A stretch of 64,000 bases of DNA, from positions 186,001-250,000 of the forward strand of contig NZ_RJJT01000002.1 in NCBI RefSeq assembly GCF_003938655.1, read 5' to 3'. A program made the translations under genes and the position numbers. The stretch comes from Rhizobium pisi (lineage in GTDB: Bacteria; Pseudomonadota; Alphaproteobacteria; Rhizobiales; Rhizobiaceae). This document shows, in pieces, positions 18,906 through 28,699 of the stretch. Every line of letters starts with the position of its first letter. Position 1 is the first letter of the stretch. A model generated the notes under the pieces. That model searched no databases. It was not told the DNA's origin and saw only the letters and a program-made list of their open reading frames with translations.

Positions 18906-19817
18906 ATGACAACAGGATGGAAGGGCGTATTTCCCGCCGTAACGACGCAATTCAACGAAGATCTTTCCGTGGATCTGTCCGCGACCCAGCGTGTCCAGGA
19001 CGCACTCGTCAACGACGGCGTCAACGGGCTGATCGTCATGGGCACGTGCGGCGAAAACAATTCGCTCGATCCCGATGAGAAACGCACGATCCTCAAAGCC
19101 GCCGTCGAGGTCGTCAACGGCCGTGTTCCCGTTGTGACAGGCGTGTCCGAATTCGACACGCGCCGTGCCGTCGCCTATGCCCGCGATGCCGAAAAGCTTG
19201 GCGCCGACGGGCTGATGCTGCTGCCGGCCATGGTCTATGTGCCGAAGCCGCAAGAACTGATCGCGCATTTCCGAACCGTCGCCGAAGCGACCTCGCTGCC
19301 GATCATGCTCTACAACAACCCGCCGGCTTACCGCGTCAATATCGGCGCCGATGTGCTGAAGGTGCTGGCAGACGTGCCGAATATCAAGGCGGTCAAGGAA
19401 AGCGCGCCGGATCCGCGCCGCTTCACCGATCTCATCAATGAATTCGGCGATCGCTTCGATATTTTCGCCGGCCTCGACGACGTTGCGCTAGAGGGCCTGA
19501 TGCTCGGCGCCAAGGGCTGGGTCTCCGGCCTCACCAGCGCCTTCCCCGAGGAATCCGTGCAACTCGTTGCGGCCGCCGATCGCGGCGATTGGGAAGAGGC
19601 CCGCAGGATCTATCGCTGGTTCATGCCGCTTCTGCATCTCGATGCCGAACATGACCTCGTTCAGTCGATCAAGCTCGCCGAGCAGATCATGGGCCGCGGC
19701 TCCGAACGCGTCCGCCTGCCGCGCCTGCCGCTTTCGGGCGCCCGCCGCGCCGAAGTCACGGCAATGGTCGAAAAAGCCGCCGCGACGCGCCCCTCGAAGG
19801 CCCGTCAGGCGGCCTGA
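18906..19817 (+). CDS. DapA-like class I aldolase/lyase (dihydrodipicolinate synthase family)
   Basis: A 303-residue TIM-barrel enzyme of the DHDPS/N-acetylneuraminate lyase family. The Schiff-base Lys is Lys164 in IKAVKES and the catalytic Tyr is Tyr136 in MLYNNP. The pyruvate-carboxylate loop reads GTCGEN (residues 46-51) where GTTGE is usual, pointing away from lysine biosynthesis. The ATG at 18906 lies downstream of an AACGGAG ribosome site. Divergent GntR gene and M24 peptidase suggest a catabolic lyase or dehydratase for a keto or hydroxy acid. A hairpin follows the gene. Confidence 0.85.
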   Translation: MTTGWKGVFPAVTTQFNEDLSVDLSATQRVQDALVNDGVNGLIVMGTCGENNSLDPDEKRTILKAAVEVVNGRVPVVTGVSEFDTRRAVAYARDAEKLGADGLMLLPAMVYVPKPQELIAHFRTVAEATSLPIMLYNNPPAYRVNIGADVLKVLADVPNIKAVKESAPDPRRFTDLINEFGDRFDIFAGLDDVALEGLMLGAKGWVSGLTSAFPEESVQLVAAADRGDWEEARRIYRWFMPLLHLDAEHDLVQSIKLAEQIMGRGSERVRLPRLPLSGARRAEVTAMVEKAAATRPSKARQAA

Positions 19818-19824
19818 GACAAAG

Positions 19825-19859
19825 AGGCCGGCAAGCGCTCATAGCCGCTGCCGGCCTTT
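19825..19859 (+). terminator. Stem-loop terminator after the DapA-like gene
   Basis: AGGCCGGCA and TGCCGGCCT form a perfect 9-bp stem followed by TT on the plus strand. It lies between the DapA-like gene and the convergent LacI gene and may work in both directions. Confidence 0.65.
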
Positions 19860-19871
19860 CCATACCTCGCG

Positions 19872-20930
19872 CTAGGCGCCCGAAGCGCCGGCGGAACGGC
19901 TTAGGCTGTTGCGGCTGATCAGTGACGGTATCTGGAAAATATGCTCGGCACTGGTGCGGCCTTCTATCCTGGAAATCAGGGTTCGGGTGGCGACCTGGCC
20001 GAGTTCCCTGCCCGACTGATCGATGCTGGCGAGATTGACGAGGCCAAGGGCCGCGGTCGACGAATTGTCGTATCCGATGACGGCGAGGTCTTCGGGCACG
20101 CGCACGCCCATCTCCATGGCCAGGCTTAGAAGAGTGATCGCGTCGAGATCGCTCCAGCAGAACACCGCGCGCGGCCTGTCTTTCCTTGACAGGAACTTTC
20201 GCATCGCCTCTTCCCGCTTGGGCGAGGCGATAGGGATTTTTCCGATCGGCGCGGAGGAGCCGAACCCGCCGCGCTGCATCGCCCGGCGGAACCCGATCTC
20301 ACGCTGGCGGACGACTGAAACTGCGTGCCCCTCGCGCTCGCCGAGGCTCAGCATTTCGATATCGCAATAGCCTTCAGCGAGAAGCGCTTCGACCGCGATC
20401 TCCGCCCCGCGCTGATCGTCGGCATTAACGGTGTCGAAGGCCGTTGCGGCGGCATCATGGTAACCGACCGCGACAATCGGGATCTGGACCGCGAATTTTG
20501 CGATGATCTCAGAGGGCAGGCGTGGCGCAACGAGGATAAGGCCGTCCATCTTGTAGTCGATCATCGACTCGATCAAAGACGTCTCCAGCTGCACGCGCGC
20601 ATCGCTGACGCCGATCATCGCCTGGTAATGCGAAGGCGCCAGCACAGCGTTGACGCCGGCAATCACCTCGGGAAGGAAGGGATTACGGATGTCGATCAGG
20701 AGCACACCGATGGTGAAACTCCGGCCGCGCAGTCCACGCGCGGCCCGTGAGGGGCGATATCCGAGCGCGTCGATGGCATCGGTCACCTTTGCCCGCAACC
20801 CTTCGCTGACGCCGTAGGCGTTTCGCATCACCTTGGAAACCGCGGCGACCGATACGCCTGCGTGGGTTGCCACTGTCCGGATCGTCACGCGATCGTTTCG
20901 TTGCAGTTTTTGTTTGTCTTCGATCGACAT
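19872..20930 (-). CDS. LacI-family transcriptional regulator of the rhamnosidase operon
   Basis: A 352-residue regulator. The HTH is TIRTVATHAGVSVAAVSKVMRN near residues 16-37 and the effector domain begins at FTIGVLLIDIRNPF. The ATG at 20930 is preferred because the HTH then sits at the expected distance; an upstream in-frame ATG would add 28 residues without homology. It is divergent from the GH78 gene, and the strong palindrome at 21025-21054 is its likely site. Effector probably rhamnose or a rhamnosyl-oligosaccharide (inference). Confidence 0.9.
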   Translation of the reverse strand: MSIEDKQKLQRNDRVTIRTVATHAGVSVAAVSKVMRNAYGVSEGLRAKVTDAIDALGYRPSRAARGLRGRSFTIGVLLIDIRNPFLPEVIAGVNAVLAPSHYQAMIGVSDARVQLETSLIESMIDYKMDGLILVAPRLPSEIIAKFAVQIPIVAVGYHDAAATAFDTVNADDQRGAEIAVEALLAEGYCDIEMLSLGEREGHAVSVVRQREIGFRRAMQRGGFGSSAPIGKIPIASPKREEAMRKFLSRKDRPRAVFCWSDLDAITLLSLAMEMGVRVPEDLAVIGYDNSSTAALGLVNLASIDQSGRELGQVATRTLISRIEGRTSAEHIFQIPSLISRNSLSRSAGASGA

Positions 20931-21024
20931 GAAATCTCTGGGCTTACAGCGGGCCGTCAACAATTGCCCGCAGAACCACCATGGCAGACCGGCGACGAAA
21001 TTTCTATTGCACATCCGAAAAAAA

Positions 21025-21054
21025 TGTAGAACGTTATATGGAGAACGTTCTACA
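21025..21054. promoter_or_regulatory. Inverted-repeat operator upstream of the rhamnosidase gene
   Basis: TGTAGAACGTT (21025-21035) and AACGTTCTACA (21044-21054) are perfect inverted arms around an 8-nt spacer. The right arm also contains AGAACGTTCT, a short palindrome with a central CG as in LacI operators. It ends 18 nt before the GH78 start codon, a position suited to repression. Confidence 0.7.
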
Positions 21055-21072
21055 TTTTGTCGGGAGGACTTG

Positions 21073-23394
21073 ATGAACTTTCAGCCGGCAGCCATCAGCG
21101 GCAATCTCGTCTCGCGTGCCTGGTCCGGGGATATGGTCGCGCCACTCTCGGATGGCGGCCAGGGAACGGCCGCAAGCTTCATCGCTAAAAGCTTCGAGCA
21201 TGATGGCGCGGGACATCCGGTCGAACTCTTCATCTCCGCTCTCGGCCTCTACCGCTGCTTCATCAACGGCACCCGCGTCGGCGAGGATCTGCTGACTCCA
21301 GGCTGGACGAACTACGACGATCGCATTGCCTATCAGCGATACGACGTCTCGAACTTGCTGAAGCCCGGCCTGAACCGTATCGAGATCTGGATTGCCGACG
21401 GATGGTACCGGTCGCCTCTGATGTGGGGCGCCAAGGCTATTCCCAATTGCTGGGGCGACAGGATCGGCGCCATCGCCGATCTGGTCGGTCCCAGCGGTAT
21501 CATTCTTTCTACCGATACGACGTGGCGCAGCGGCCTCCTGCCGATCCTGAAGTCGGGGATCTATTTCGGCGAGGTCTACGATGCCCGTCAGGAAAATCTT
21601 GTCGAGACCCATGGCACGGAGAGATTGCCATTCGACAGAACGCTGCTCGTCGCGCATGAAACCCCGGCTGTGCGGGAATTGCAGCCGCTCGCCCCAGTCG
21701 AAAGCTGGACCGATGATAACGGCAGGACTGTCTATGATTTCGGCCAGAATGCCGGCGGCTATGTCAGATACACGGTGCGCGGGGCTGCCGGCGCCGAAGT
21801 GCGGGTGGAGCATTCGGAAGTCCTCGGCCCCGACCGACATTTCGACAATCGCAATTATCGCACGGCCGTGGCGCAGACCGTCTATACGCTGCGCGGAGAG
21901 GGCGACGAGAGCTATTCGCCGCATTTCACTTTCCAGGGCTTCCGCTATACCAGGGTGACCATCACCGGCGATGCAAAGATCCTGGCGATCGCCTCCATCC
22001 CGATCTCGTCGGTACCGGAGCCTGCCGGCGGCTTCACCACAGGCAATGCGCTCGTCAATCGCCTCGTCCAGAATACCATCTGGTCGCAGCGCGCCAATTT
22101 CGTCGAAGTGCCTACAGATTGCCCGCAGCGCGACGAACGCCTGGGCTGGACCGGCGATGCCCAGGTATTTGCCGCAACAGCATGCTGGCTGAGTGATAGC
22201 CAGTCCTTCCTCCGGAAATATCTGCGCGACGTGATGGCCGACCAGCGCGAGGACGGCGCCGTCTCGCATTTTTCGCCGGACCCGACGCGCCTGCATCCTG
22301 CCGACTTCCCAGGTTATGCCGGCTCGACCGGCTGGGGTGATGCGATCGTCGTCATCCCCTGGGTTCTCTACACCCATTATGGCGATCGGGCGGTTCTTTC
22401 GGAGTGCCTGGATTCCATGGTGCGCTGGGTCGATTTCGTCTGGTCGATCTCAGATGGTCCGCTGGTGCGCCCGCCGTCGCGCTGGGGCGACCGCGGCTTC
22501 ACCTTCGGCGACTGGCTGCAGCCGGTCGGCGACAATAGGAAGCCGCGACCGACGATTGCCGACGACTGCGCAGCCACCCTCTACCATTTCATCTCGACCG
22601 ACCGTCTGGCAAAGATCGCAGCCGTTCTTGGCGAGCGGGCGCTCGAAGATGAGATGAAACGCCGCGCCGGAGAGATCCGGCTGGCATTTGCGAACGAGTT
22701 CATCACGCCATCGGGACGCCTTGCCCACAACGACCAGACCTCCTATGCGCTGGCTTTCCTCCATGACCTGATACCGGCGGAACATCACGAGGCGGCCCGA
22801 CAGCATTTCAGGCAGGTGATCATCGATGCCGACTACAAGATCGGCACCGGCTTCATTGGGACGCCGGCCCTCTTGCCGGCCCTGACGAAGCTCGGAATGG
22901 ACGATCTCGCCGAAAAAGTCTTCCTGCAGGAGGATGTGCCGGGCTGGCTCTATCAGGTCTCGAAGGGGGCGACGACGATCTGGGAGCGCTGGGATTCCAT
23001 GGCGCCCGACGGCACCATCTACGAACCCGAGATGAACAGCTACAACCACTATGCCTATGGCGCCGTCTGCCAATGGCTGTTCGAATCCGTCGCCGGAATT
23101 TCGCCGAGCCCGGAGGCACCGGGCTTTGCCGAGGTGATCGTCGATCCCGCGCCGATTCCGTCCCTCTCGCCGGTTTCAGCCCATCATGACGTGAACCAGG
23201 GACGCATCGAAGCCGGCTGGCAGTGCGACGGCAACCAGATCACCTATGTGCTGACGCTTCCGGAAGGCTGCATCGGCCGCTTCCGGCCCGGAAACCGGCA
23301 CCGGAACCCGTCGCTCAACGGAGAGCCTGTCATCGGGGAAGCCATCATCCCCCCGGGAACGCACAAGCTGGTCTTTTCCCTATCCAATTCTTGA
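21073..23394 (+). CDS. GH78 alpha-L-rhamnosidase
   Basis: A 773-residue glycoside hydrolase removing terminal alpha-L-rhamnose. An N-terminal beta-domain with the LYRCFINGTRVGEDLLTPGWT block is followed by the (alpha/alpha)6 catalytic domain. The family core DCPQRDERLGWTGD and the WERWDS motif carry the expected acidic catalytic residues. No signal peptide, so cytoplasmic. The ATG at 21073 has GGGAGGACTTG upstream. First gene of the operon with a MalEFGK-type importer, suggesting uptake and intracellular cleavage of rhamnosylated oligosaccharides or plant glycosides. Confidence 0.92.
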   Translation: MNFQPAAISGNLVSRAWSGDMVAPLSDGGQGTAASFIAKSFEHDGAGHPVELFISALGLYRCFINGTRVGEDLLTPGWTNYDDRIAYQRYDVSNLLKPGLNRIEIWIADGWYRSPLMWGAKAIPNCWGDRIGAIADLVGPSGIILSTDTTWRSGLLPILKSGIYFGEVYDARQENLVETHGTERLPFDRTLLVAHETPAVRELQPLAPVESWTDDNGRTVYDFGQNAGGYVRYTVRGAAGAEVRVEHSEVLGPDRHFDNRNYRTAVAQTVYTLRGEGDESYSPHFTFQGFRYTRVTITGDAKILAIASIPISSVPEPAGGFTTGNALVNRLVQNTIWSQRANFVEVPTDCPQRDERLGWTGDAQVFAATACWLSDSQSFLRKYLRDVMADQREDGAVSHFSPDPTRLHPADFPGYAGSTGWGDAIVVIPWVLYTHYGDRAVLSECLDSMVRWVDFVWSISDGPLVRPPSRWGDRGFTFGDWLQPVGDNRKPRPTIADDCAATLYHFISTDRLAKIAAVLGERALEDEMKRRAGEIRLAFANEFITPSGRLAHNDQTSYALAFLHDLIPAEHHEAARQHFRQVIIDADYKIGTGFIGTPALLPALTKLGMDDLAEKVFLQEDVPGWLYQVSKGATTIWERWDSMAPDGTIYEPEMNSYNHYAYGAVCQWLFESVAGISPSPEAPGFAEVIVDPAPIPSLSPVSAHHDVNQGRIEAGWQCDGNQITYVLTLPEGCIGRFRPGNRHRNPSLNGEPVIGEAIIPPGTHKLVFSLSNS

Positions 23395-23431
23395 GGAGCA
23401 TACACGTCACACCGTTCAGAGGAGGAACGTC

Positions 23432-24715
23432 ATGACACATCGGATAAAGCTCATTCTTGCCGGCACGTCCGCGCTTTTGGCACTGGTCGCGGCCGGCCCG
23501 TCGCATGCGGAAGTCACGCTGTCGTTCCTGATCGACAACAATCCCGACACGGTCGCGGCTGCCGAGGCACTGGTTGCCGCTTATCAGGCCAAGGCGCCCG
23601 ACGTGACGATCGAAATCGAGCAGCGGCCCGGCGGCGGCGAGGGCGACAACATCATCAAGACGCGACTGGCGACCGGGGAAATGTCCGATGTATTCCTTTA
23701 TAATTCCGGTTCGCTGCTGCAGGCGCTGAAACCCGCCCAGACGCTCGTCGATCTGAGTGGTCTCTCGTCGCAGGCGAAGGTGGACGACGGTTTCAAGTCA
23801 GTCGTCCGCGCCGATGGCAAGCTCTACGGCGTTCCCTTCGGCACGGCGATGGCGGGCGGGATCCTCTATAACAGGAAAATCTATCAGGACCTCGGCCTCT
23901 CCGTACCGAAGACATGGGCGGAGTTCATGGCGAACAATGCGAAGGTCAAGACATCAGGCAAGGTCGCCGTGGCGCAGACCTATCGCGATACCTGGACCTC
24001 GCAGCTGTTCGTTCTGGCCGACTATTACAACCTGCATGCCGCCGTGCCGAATTTCGCAGCCGACTATACCGCCAATAAGGCGAAATATGCAGAGACGCCT
24101 GCGGCGATGAAGGGCTTCGAGCGGTTGAAGGATGTACACGATGCCGGCCTGATGAACGAAGATTTTGGCGCGGCAAGCTACGATGACGGCCTGAGATTGG
24201 TGGCGACCGGCGAGGCAGCGCATTATCCGATGCTGAGCTTTGCCGTCGGCGCGCTCAAGCAGAATTATCCCGAAAACCTCGCCGACGTCGGCTTCTTCGC
24301 GCAGCCGTCCGACGATGCTGGGACCAATGGCCTGACGGTCTGGATGCCGCCGGCCCTCTATATTCCCGCGACCAGCCAGCACGCTGAGGAAGCGCGGAAA
24401 TTCGTGGATTTCGCCGGAAGCGTCGAGGCTTGCAAGCTCATGGTGGAAACCAACGCCGTTCAGGGGCCTTCGCTGATTGATGGCTGCGACCTGCCGGCCG
24501 ACATACCGCCTGCAATAAAGGACATGCTCCCCTATTTCGAAGCCAAGGACAAGACGACACCGGCACTGGAATTCGTTTCGCCGATCAAGGGACCGTCGCT
24601 CGAGCAGATCACCGTCGAAGTCGGCTCGGGTATTCGCCAGCCGGCCGATGCAGCGAAACTCTATGACGATGATGTGCGCAAGCAGGCCAAGCAACTCGGG
24701 CTGCCCAACTGGTAG
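23432..24715 (+). CDS. Family-1 extracellular sugar-binding protein
   Basis: A 427-residue periplasmic binding protein. The N-terminus MTHRIKLILAGTSALLALVAAGPSHAE is a signal peptide cut after SHA. The mature part starts VTLSFLIDNNPDTVAAAEALVAAY, typical of MalE-like family-1 binders. AGAGGAGGAACGTC precedes the ATG. It delivers ligand to the two permeases encoded next. Placed after the GH78 gene, so a rhamnose-containing sugar is the likely ligand. Confidence 0.92.
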   Translation: MTHRIKLILAGTSALLALVAAGPSHAEVTLSFLIDNNPDTVAAAEALVAAYQAKAPDVTIEIEQRPGGGEGDNIIKTRLATGEMSDVFLYNSGSLLQALKPAQTLVDLSGLSSQAKVDDGFKSVVRADGKLYGVPFGTAMAGGILYNRKIYQDLGLSVPKTWAEFMANNAKVKTSGKVAVAQTYRDTWTSQLFVLADYYNLHAAVPNFAADYTANKAKYAETPAAMKGFERLKDVHDAGLMNEDFGAASYDDGLRLVATGEAAHYPMLSFAVGALKQNYPENLADVGFFAQPSDDAGTNGLTVWMPPALYIPATSQHAEEARKFVDFAGSVEACKLMVETNAVQGPSLIDGCDLPADIPPAIKDMLPYFEAKDKTTPALEFVSPIKGPSLEQITVEVGSGIRQPADAAKLYDDDVRKQAKQLGLPNW

Positions 24716-24735
24716 CGGTCTTTCGGGTCAATCGA

Positions 24736-24757
24736 CCTCGCTCCTGATGGAGCGAGG
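24736..24757 (+). promoter_or_regulatory. Intercistronic stem-loop after sugar-binding-protein gene
   Basis: CCTCGCTCC and GGAGCGAGG form a perfect 9-bp stem with a TGAT loop between the binding-protein gene and the first permease gene. No T-run follows. It probably protects the upstream mRNA or attenuates read-through. Confidence 0.55.
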
Positions 24758-24781
24758 CTCCACCCGATCGAAGAGGTAGAC

Positions 24782-25660
24782 ATGATCGAGACACGCCCCC
24801 GCTCGCGCAAATCGCCCTACCCGCTGTGGTTTTTCATTCCGGCCGCCATCATCTACGGCGTGCTGTTTCTTGTTCCCACGGTCTCATCTCTCTGGTTCAG
24901 CCTGACGCGCTGGGATCTTTCGACGGCCGAATTCATCGGGCTCGAGAATTTCCAGCAATTCTTTTCAGAGCCGTTCCTGATCAAGGGGCTCGTCAACACG
25001 CTGATCTACGCCGTGACGACATCGGGCCTGAAGACGGTCTGCGGGCTGCTGCTGGCCGTGCTGCTCACCAGCAATATATTTGCCCGTGGTTTTCTGCGAA
25101 CGCTGGTCTTCTTCCCCGTGCTGGTCTCGACGATCGGCATCGGCATCACCTTCGCCGTCATGATGCATCCGACCAAGGGCATCATCAATGTCACGCTGGA
25201 GGCGCTCGGCATTCCCGGGCCGGGATGGCTGACCAATCCGGCGCTCGCGCTGTTTTCGGTGGCCCTCGTCGATGTCTGGAAAGGTGTGGGGCTTGCCACG
25301 TTGATCTTCATCGCCGGTCTCGCTGCAATCAGCCCCGATTATTACGAGGCGGCGAGGATCGATGGCGCCACCCGGCTCCAGCAATTCTTCCGGATCACCC
25401 TGCCGCTCGTGCGTCCCGCCACCGTCATCGTGGTGACCTTGTCGCTGATCGGCGGGCTTCGTTCCTTCGACCTGATATGGGCCATGACCCGGGGCGGACC
25501 TGGTTTTTCCTCCGACGTGATCGCCTCGGTCATCTACAAGCAGTACCAGGCGGGTTTCTATGGTCTGTCGACGGCCGGAAACGTCATCCTGTTTGCGCTG
25601 ATCGCGGTGATCATCCTGCCATTCACCCTATGGTTCAACCGGCGCGAGGTCGAGGCATGA
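24782..25660 (+). CDS. Sugar ABC transporter permease (MalF/UgpA-like)
   Basis: A 292-residue inner-membrane permease with six membrane segments. The EAA loop is EAARIDGATRLQQFFRITLPLVRP, typical of carbohydrate importers of the CUT1 type. The stop overlaps the next permease gene by ATGA. It pairs with the MalG-like protein and the MalK-like ATPase encoded downstream. Confidence 0.93.
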   Translation: MIETRPRSRKSPYPLWFFIPAAIIYGVLFLVPTVSSLWFSLTRWDLSTAEFIGLENFQQFFSEPFLIKGLVNTLIYAVTTSGLKTVCGLLLAVLLTSNIFARGFLRTLVFFPVLVSTIGIGITFAVMMHPTKGIINVTLEALGIPGPGWLTNPALALFSVALVDVWKGVGLATLIFIAGLAAISPDYYEAARIDGATRLQQFFRITLPLVRPATVIVVTLSLIGGLRSFDLIWAMTRGGPGFSSDVIASVIYKQYQAGFYGLSTAGNVILFALIAVIILPFTLWFNRREVEA

Positions 25661-26484
25661 GAAGCGTCCGCCCTTATGTGACGGGGGCGATAGCCCTTGC
25701 CGTCGCCACCATCATCTTCGTCATGCCTTTTGCTTTCGTCGCGCTCCAGGCGGTCAAATCAAAGTCCGAAGCGTCCCGTCTCGACTTCGAATTGCCGGAG
25801 CACTGGCTGTTCTGGGATAATCTCGTCGCCGTCTTCAAGGCGCGCGACTACCAGCTCGTGCTTGCCTATTTCAACTCCACCCTGATCACGGTTGCCTCCG
25901 TGACAATCCTCATCCTGCTGTCGGCGATGGTCGGATACGTCATGCAGCGCCGCAAGACCGCCTGGAACAGGGTGGCCTTCATTGCACTTTTCATGGGCCT
26001 GATGATGCCGCCGGCCGTCGTGCCCACCATCGGCCTCTTGCAGGAGATCGGCCTCTTCAAGACCATGACGGGCATGATCCTGATCCAAGTCGCCTACAAT
26101 CTCTCCTTTTCGATATTACTCTACCGCTCGTTCATCTCGACCATCCCGCGCGATCTCGATGAAGCGGCGCTGATCGACGGCGCCAAACCCCGGCAGATCT
26201 TCTTCAGGGTGGTGCTGCCGCTTCTGAAGCCGGTGACCGTCACCAATATCGTCGTGCAATCGATCGCGATCTTCAACGATTTCACCAACCCGCTCTACTA
26301 CCTGCCCGGCAAGGAGAATGTGACGGTGCAGCTGACGCTCTATAATTTCCAGAGCATGTATACGAGCCAGTACAATCTCCTCTTCATGAACATCCTCCTC
26401 GTGACGATCCCGCCGCTGATCGTCTTCATCTTCTTCAACCGCCAGATCGTCGCGGGCATGACGTCAGGCGGAGTCAAAGGGTAG
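25657..26484 (+). CDS. Sugar ABC transporter permease (MalG/UgpE-like)
   Basis: A 275-residue CUT1 permease with six membrane segments and the EAA loop [25 protein letters not shown]. It starts at the ATGA overlap with the previous gene; a longer reading upstream lies inside that gene and is not used. It is followed after 5 nt by the ATPase gene. Confidence 0.93.
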   Translation: MRSVRPYVTGAIALAVATIIFVMPFAFVALQAVKSKSEASRLDFELPEHWLFWDNLVAVFKARDYQLVLAYFNSTLITVASVTILILLSAMVGYVMQRRKTAWNRVAFIALFMGLMMPPAVVPTIGLLQEIGLFKTMTGMILIQVAYNLSFSILLYRSFISTIPRDLDEAALIDGAKPRQIFFRVVLPLLKPVTVTNIVVQSIAIFNDFTNPLYYLPGKENVTVQLTLYNFQSMYTSQYNLLFMNILLVTIPPLIVFIFFNRQIVAGMTSGGVKG

Positions 26485-26489
26485 TAGGA

Positions 26490-27467
26490 ATGGCCGAACT
26501 CACTCTCAAACAGGTTCGCAAGAACTTCGGCGCCCTTGAGGTCATCAAAGGTATCGATCTCGACGTTTCTTCCGGCGAATTCGTCGTTTTCGTCGGCCCG
26601 TCGGGCTGCGGAAAGTCGACGCTGCTGCGCATCATCGCCGGCCTCGAGGAAACGACGTCGGGCGCGCTGACCATCGGCGGCAAGGACGTGACCTACGCCG
26701 AACCCTCTGAGCGCGGCATCGCCATGGTCTTCCAGAGCTACGCGCTCTATCCGCACATGACCGTTGCAGAAAATATCGGCTTCGGGCTCTCGCTCGCGCG
26801 CCGCCCGAAAGCAGAGATCGCGGCCAAGGTCGCGGCGGCGGCCGAAACGCTGCAACTCACCCATCTGCTGGAAAGAAAGCCGAAAGCACTCTCCGGCGGC
26901 CAGCGACAGCGCGTCGCCATCGGCAGGGCCATCGTTCGCAATCCCAAGGTCTTCCTGTTCGACGAGCCGCTCTCCAACCTCGATGCCTCGCTCCGAGCCC
27001 AGATGCGCCTGGAGATATCAGAGCTCCACGCACGGCTGAAGGCGACGATGATCTACGTCACCCACGATCAGGTCGAAGCCATGACGATGGCAGACAAGAT
27101 CGTCGTCCTGAACGGCGGCGCGGTCGAACAGATCGGCAGTCCGATGGAACTCTACCGCAATCCCGCAACCCCCTTCGTCGCCGGCTTCATCGGCGGCCCG
27201 AAGATGAACCTCTACGGCGGCGATACGGCCCGGCGAAAGAACTGCACCACCTACGGCATCCGCCCGGAACACATCAGGCTTTCGGACGGCGCCGGGCAGT
27301 GGCAGGGAAAGATCCGGCATGTGGAGCGGTTGGGCGCCGACGCGATCCTCTATCTCGACGTTCCCGACCTCGGCGAGATGGTCGTGCGCGCCGAAGGCGA
27401 GACGCCGTTTGCGCCTGGCATGACAGTCTGGGCAAATCCGGTCGAGGGAGCGGAGCACCGGTTCTGA
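26490..27467 (+). CDS. Sugar ABC transporter ATP-binding protein (MalK/UgpC-like)
   Basis: A 325-residue ATPase of CUT1 importers. Walker A is GPSGCGKST, the signature [15 protein letters not shown] and Walker [18 protein letters not shown]/MalK regulatory domain follows ([12 protein letters not shown]). The C-terminal domain is shorter than usual (MalK is about 360-370 residues). Last gene of the rhamnosidase operon. Confidence 0.93.
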   Translation: MAELTLKQVRKNFGALEVIKGIDLDVSSGEFVVFVGPSGCGKSTLLRIIAGLEETTSGALTIGGKDVTYAEPSERGIAMVFQSYALYPHMTVAENIGFGLSLARRPKAEIAAKVAAAAETLQLTHLLERKPKALSGGQRQRVAIGRAIVRNPKVFLFDEPLSNLDASLRAQMRLEISELHARLKATMIYVTHDQVEAMTMADKIVVLNGGAVEQIGSPMELYRNPATPFVAGFIGGPKMNLYGGDTARRKNCTTYGIRPEHIRLSDGAGQWQGKIRHVERLGADAILYLDVPDLGEMVVRAEGETPFAPGMTVWANPVEGAEHRF

Positions 27468-27541
27468 GGCTAACATCATGGCTTCGTCAGTCGATGTTTT
27501 CCTACGCCGCCATTAATCACGCCAATCTTGAAAATCTGCAA

Positions 27542-27566
27542 TCAATGATTAATATGCAGTCATTGA
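27542..27566. promoter_or_regulatory. Inverted repeat upstream of the toxin-antitoxin pair
   Basis: TCAATGA (27542-27548) and TCATTGA (27560-27566) form a perfect 7-bp inverted repeat with an 11-nt spacer, 15 nt before the antitoxin start. FitA/VapB antitoxins bind such repeats to autoregulate the pair, so this is the likely operator. Confidence 0.5.
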
Positions 27567-27581
27567 TGAATGGAGATAGAG

Positions 27582-27830
27582 ATGGCAAGCATGACGATCC
27601 GCAATCTCGATGACGGGCTGAAGCAACGGCTGCGCATGAGGGCCGCAACGCATGGCCGCTCCATGGAGGATGAAGCGCGGGATATCCTGCGTGCGGCCCT
27701 TGCGACCAACGAACCGCCGGCGCGCAATCTCGCGGATGCCATCCGAGCGCGCCTGCTCTCGGTTGGCGGCGTTGAACTTGATATCCCGCCGCGTGAGCCG
27801 ATCCGCGAGCCACCGGACTTCGCGGCGTGA
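27582..27830 (+). CDS. FitA/VapB-like ribbon-helix-helix antitoxin
   Basis: An 82-residue antitoxin. The N-terminal ribbon-helix-helix reads MTIRNLDDGLKQRLRMRAATHGRSMEDEARDILRAAL; the tail (LDIPPREPIREPPDF) should wrap the toxin. The ATG at 27582 is preferred because GGAGATAGAG lies just before it; an ATG at 27570 is also in frame. It overlaps the toxin gene by GTGA. Stabilises the replicon or acts in stress. Confidence 0.9.
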   Translation: MASMTIRNLDDGLKQRLRMRAATHGRSMEDEARDILRAALATNEPPARNLADAIRARLLSVGGVELDIPPREPIREPPDFAA

Positions 27831-28249
27831 TCGTTCTCGATACCAATGTCATTTCGGAGTTGCTGACGCCTGTCCCGAATACATCAGTGCTCAATTGGCT
27901 CGCCGCGCAGCATCCTCCGTCAATTTTCACGACAGCAGTCACTGAGGCGGAGATCCTCTATGGCCTGCGCCTCCTGCCCGAGGGACGCCGCCGGCGTGAT
28001 CTCGAAGCGGCAATCCTCCCGATCTTCAGCGAGGATATCGGCGGGCGCGTATTGCCGTTTGATCGTGACGCCTCAAATGTCTATGCCATGATCGCCAGCG
28101 ACCGCCGCAGAGCGGGTCGGCCGATCAGCCAGTTCGATGCCCAGATCGCCGCCATCGCGATTTCGCGCGGGGCTTCGCTCGCGACGCGCAACGTCTCCGA
28201 TTTCACAGGCATTGACCTCGAAATTATCAATCCGTGGAAAGACAGATAG
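27827..28249 (+). CDS. VapC/FitB-type PIN-domain toxin
   Basis: A 140-residue PIN-domain ribonuclease toxin starting at GTG, coupled to the antitoxin. The acidic active-site residues are seen in VLDTNVISEL (Asp), TEAEILYG (Glu), and FDAQIAAIA plus NVSDF (Asp). VapC/FitB toxins cleave RNA when the antitoxin is degraded. The pair sits between the sugar operon and the WGR gene and appears intact. Confidence 0.92.
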   Translation: MIVLDTNVISELLTPVPNTSVLNWLAAQHPPSIFTTAVTEAEILYGLRLLPEGRRRRDLEAAILPIFSEDIGGRVLPFDRDASNVYAMIASDRRRAGRPISQFDAQIAAIAISRGASLATRNVSDFTGIDLEIINPWKDR

Positions 28250-28429
28250 AGGCGCGGGCAGCCGGCGCGTTGCAAATCTGGGCAGAATTGCGTCGGAACA
28301 GCCAATAACTCCGACTTGTGAAACATCACGCGATGGAATCGCCGCCGCCTGATCGATTCAGCATATTCATTGGACGCGGGCAGCACTCGCATAGGATTCT
28401 TGGGTCTGACCCAAGCGACCCATCCGACA

Positions 28430-28699
28430 TTGCTTTTTCGTATAAACCCCGCGCAGAATATGGCGCGCTTCTATCTGCTGACGGTCGAACCGACCCTGTT
28501 CGGCGGCGGTTCGCTCATGCGTTGCTGGGGACGGATCGGAACCAAAGGGCAGCTGAAGATCGACCTGTTCGACACGGTTGTCGAAGCCAGTGAGGCTGCC
28601 GGGAAGCTGTTGCACGACAAGCTCAAACGCGGATACAGCCGGAATGAAGAAAATTCCCGTGAACCCGGCTCAAAACCGATCGGGACGCAAAGGCGCTAA
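28430..28699 (+). CDS. WGR-domain protein
   Basis: A WGR-domain protein of about 89 residues. The WGR signature is in LMRCWGRIGTKGQ, and the family opening RINPAQNMARFYLLTVEPTLFGG is present. The only ATG that fits is 28460, which would cut off the conserved RINPAQN; the TTG at 28430 includes it and is preferred. WGR domains bind nucleic acids in PARPs, DNA ligases and small bacterial proteins; the role here is unknown. It ends by overlapping the convergent PhnD-like gene. Confidence 0.75.
   Translation: MLFRINPAQNMARFYLLTVEPTLFGGGSLMRCWGRIGTKGQLKIDLFDTVVEASEAAGKLLHDKLKRGYSRNEENSREPGSKPIGTQRR

Noticed and set aside
18906-19817. Naming the DapA-like gene dapA
   Set aside because: The GTCGEN loop differs from the usual GTTGE and the gene sits with a GntR regulator and a peptidase, which suggests a catabolic relative rather than lysine biosynthesis.
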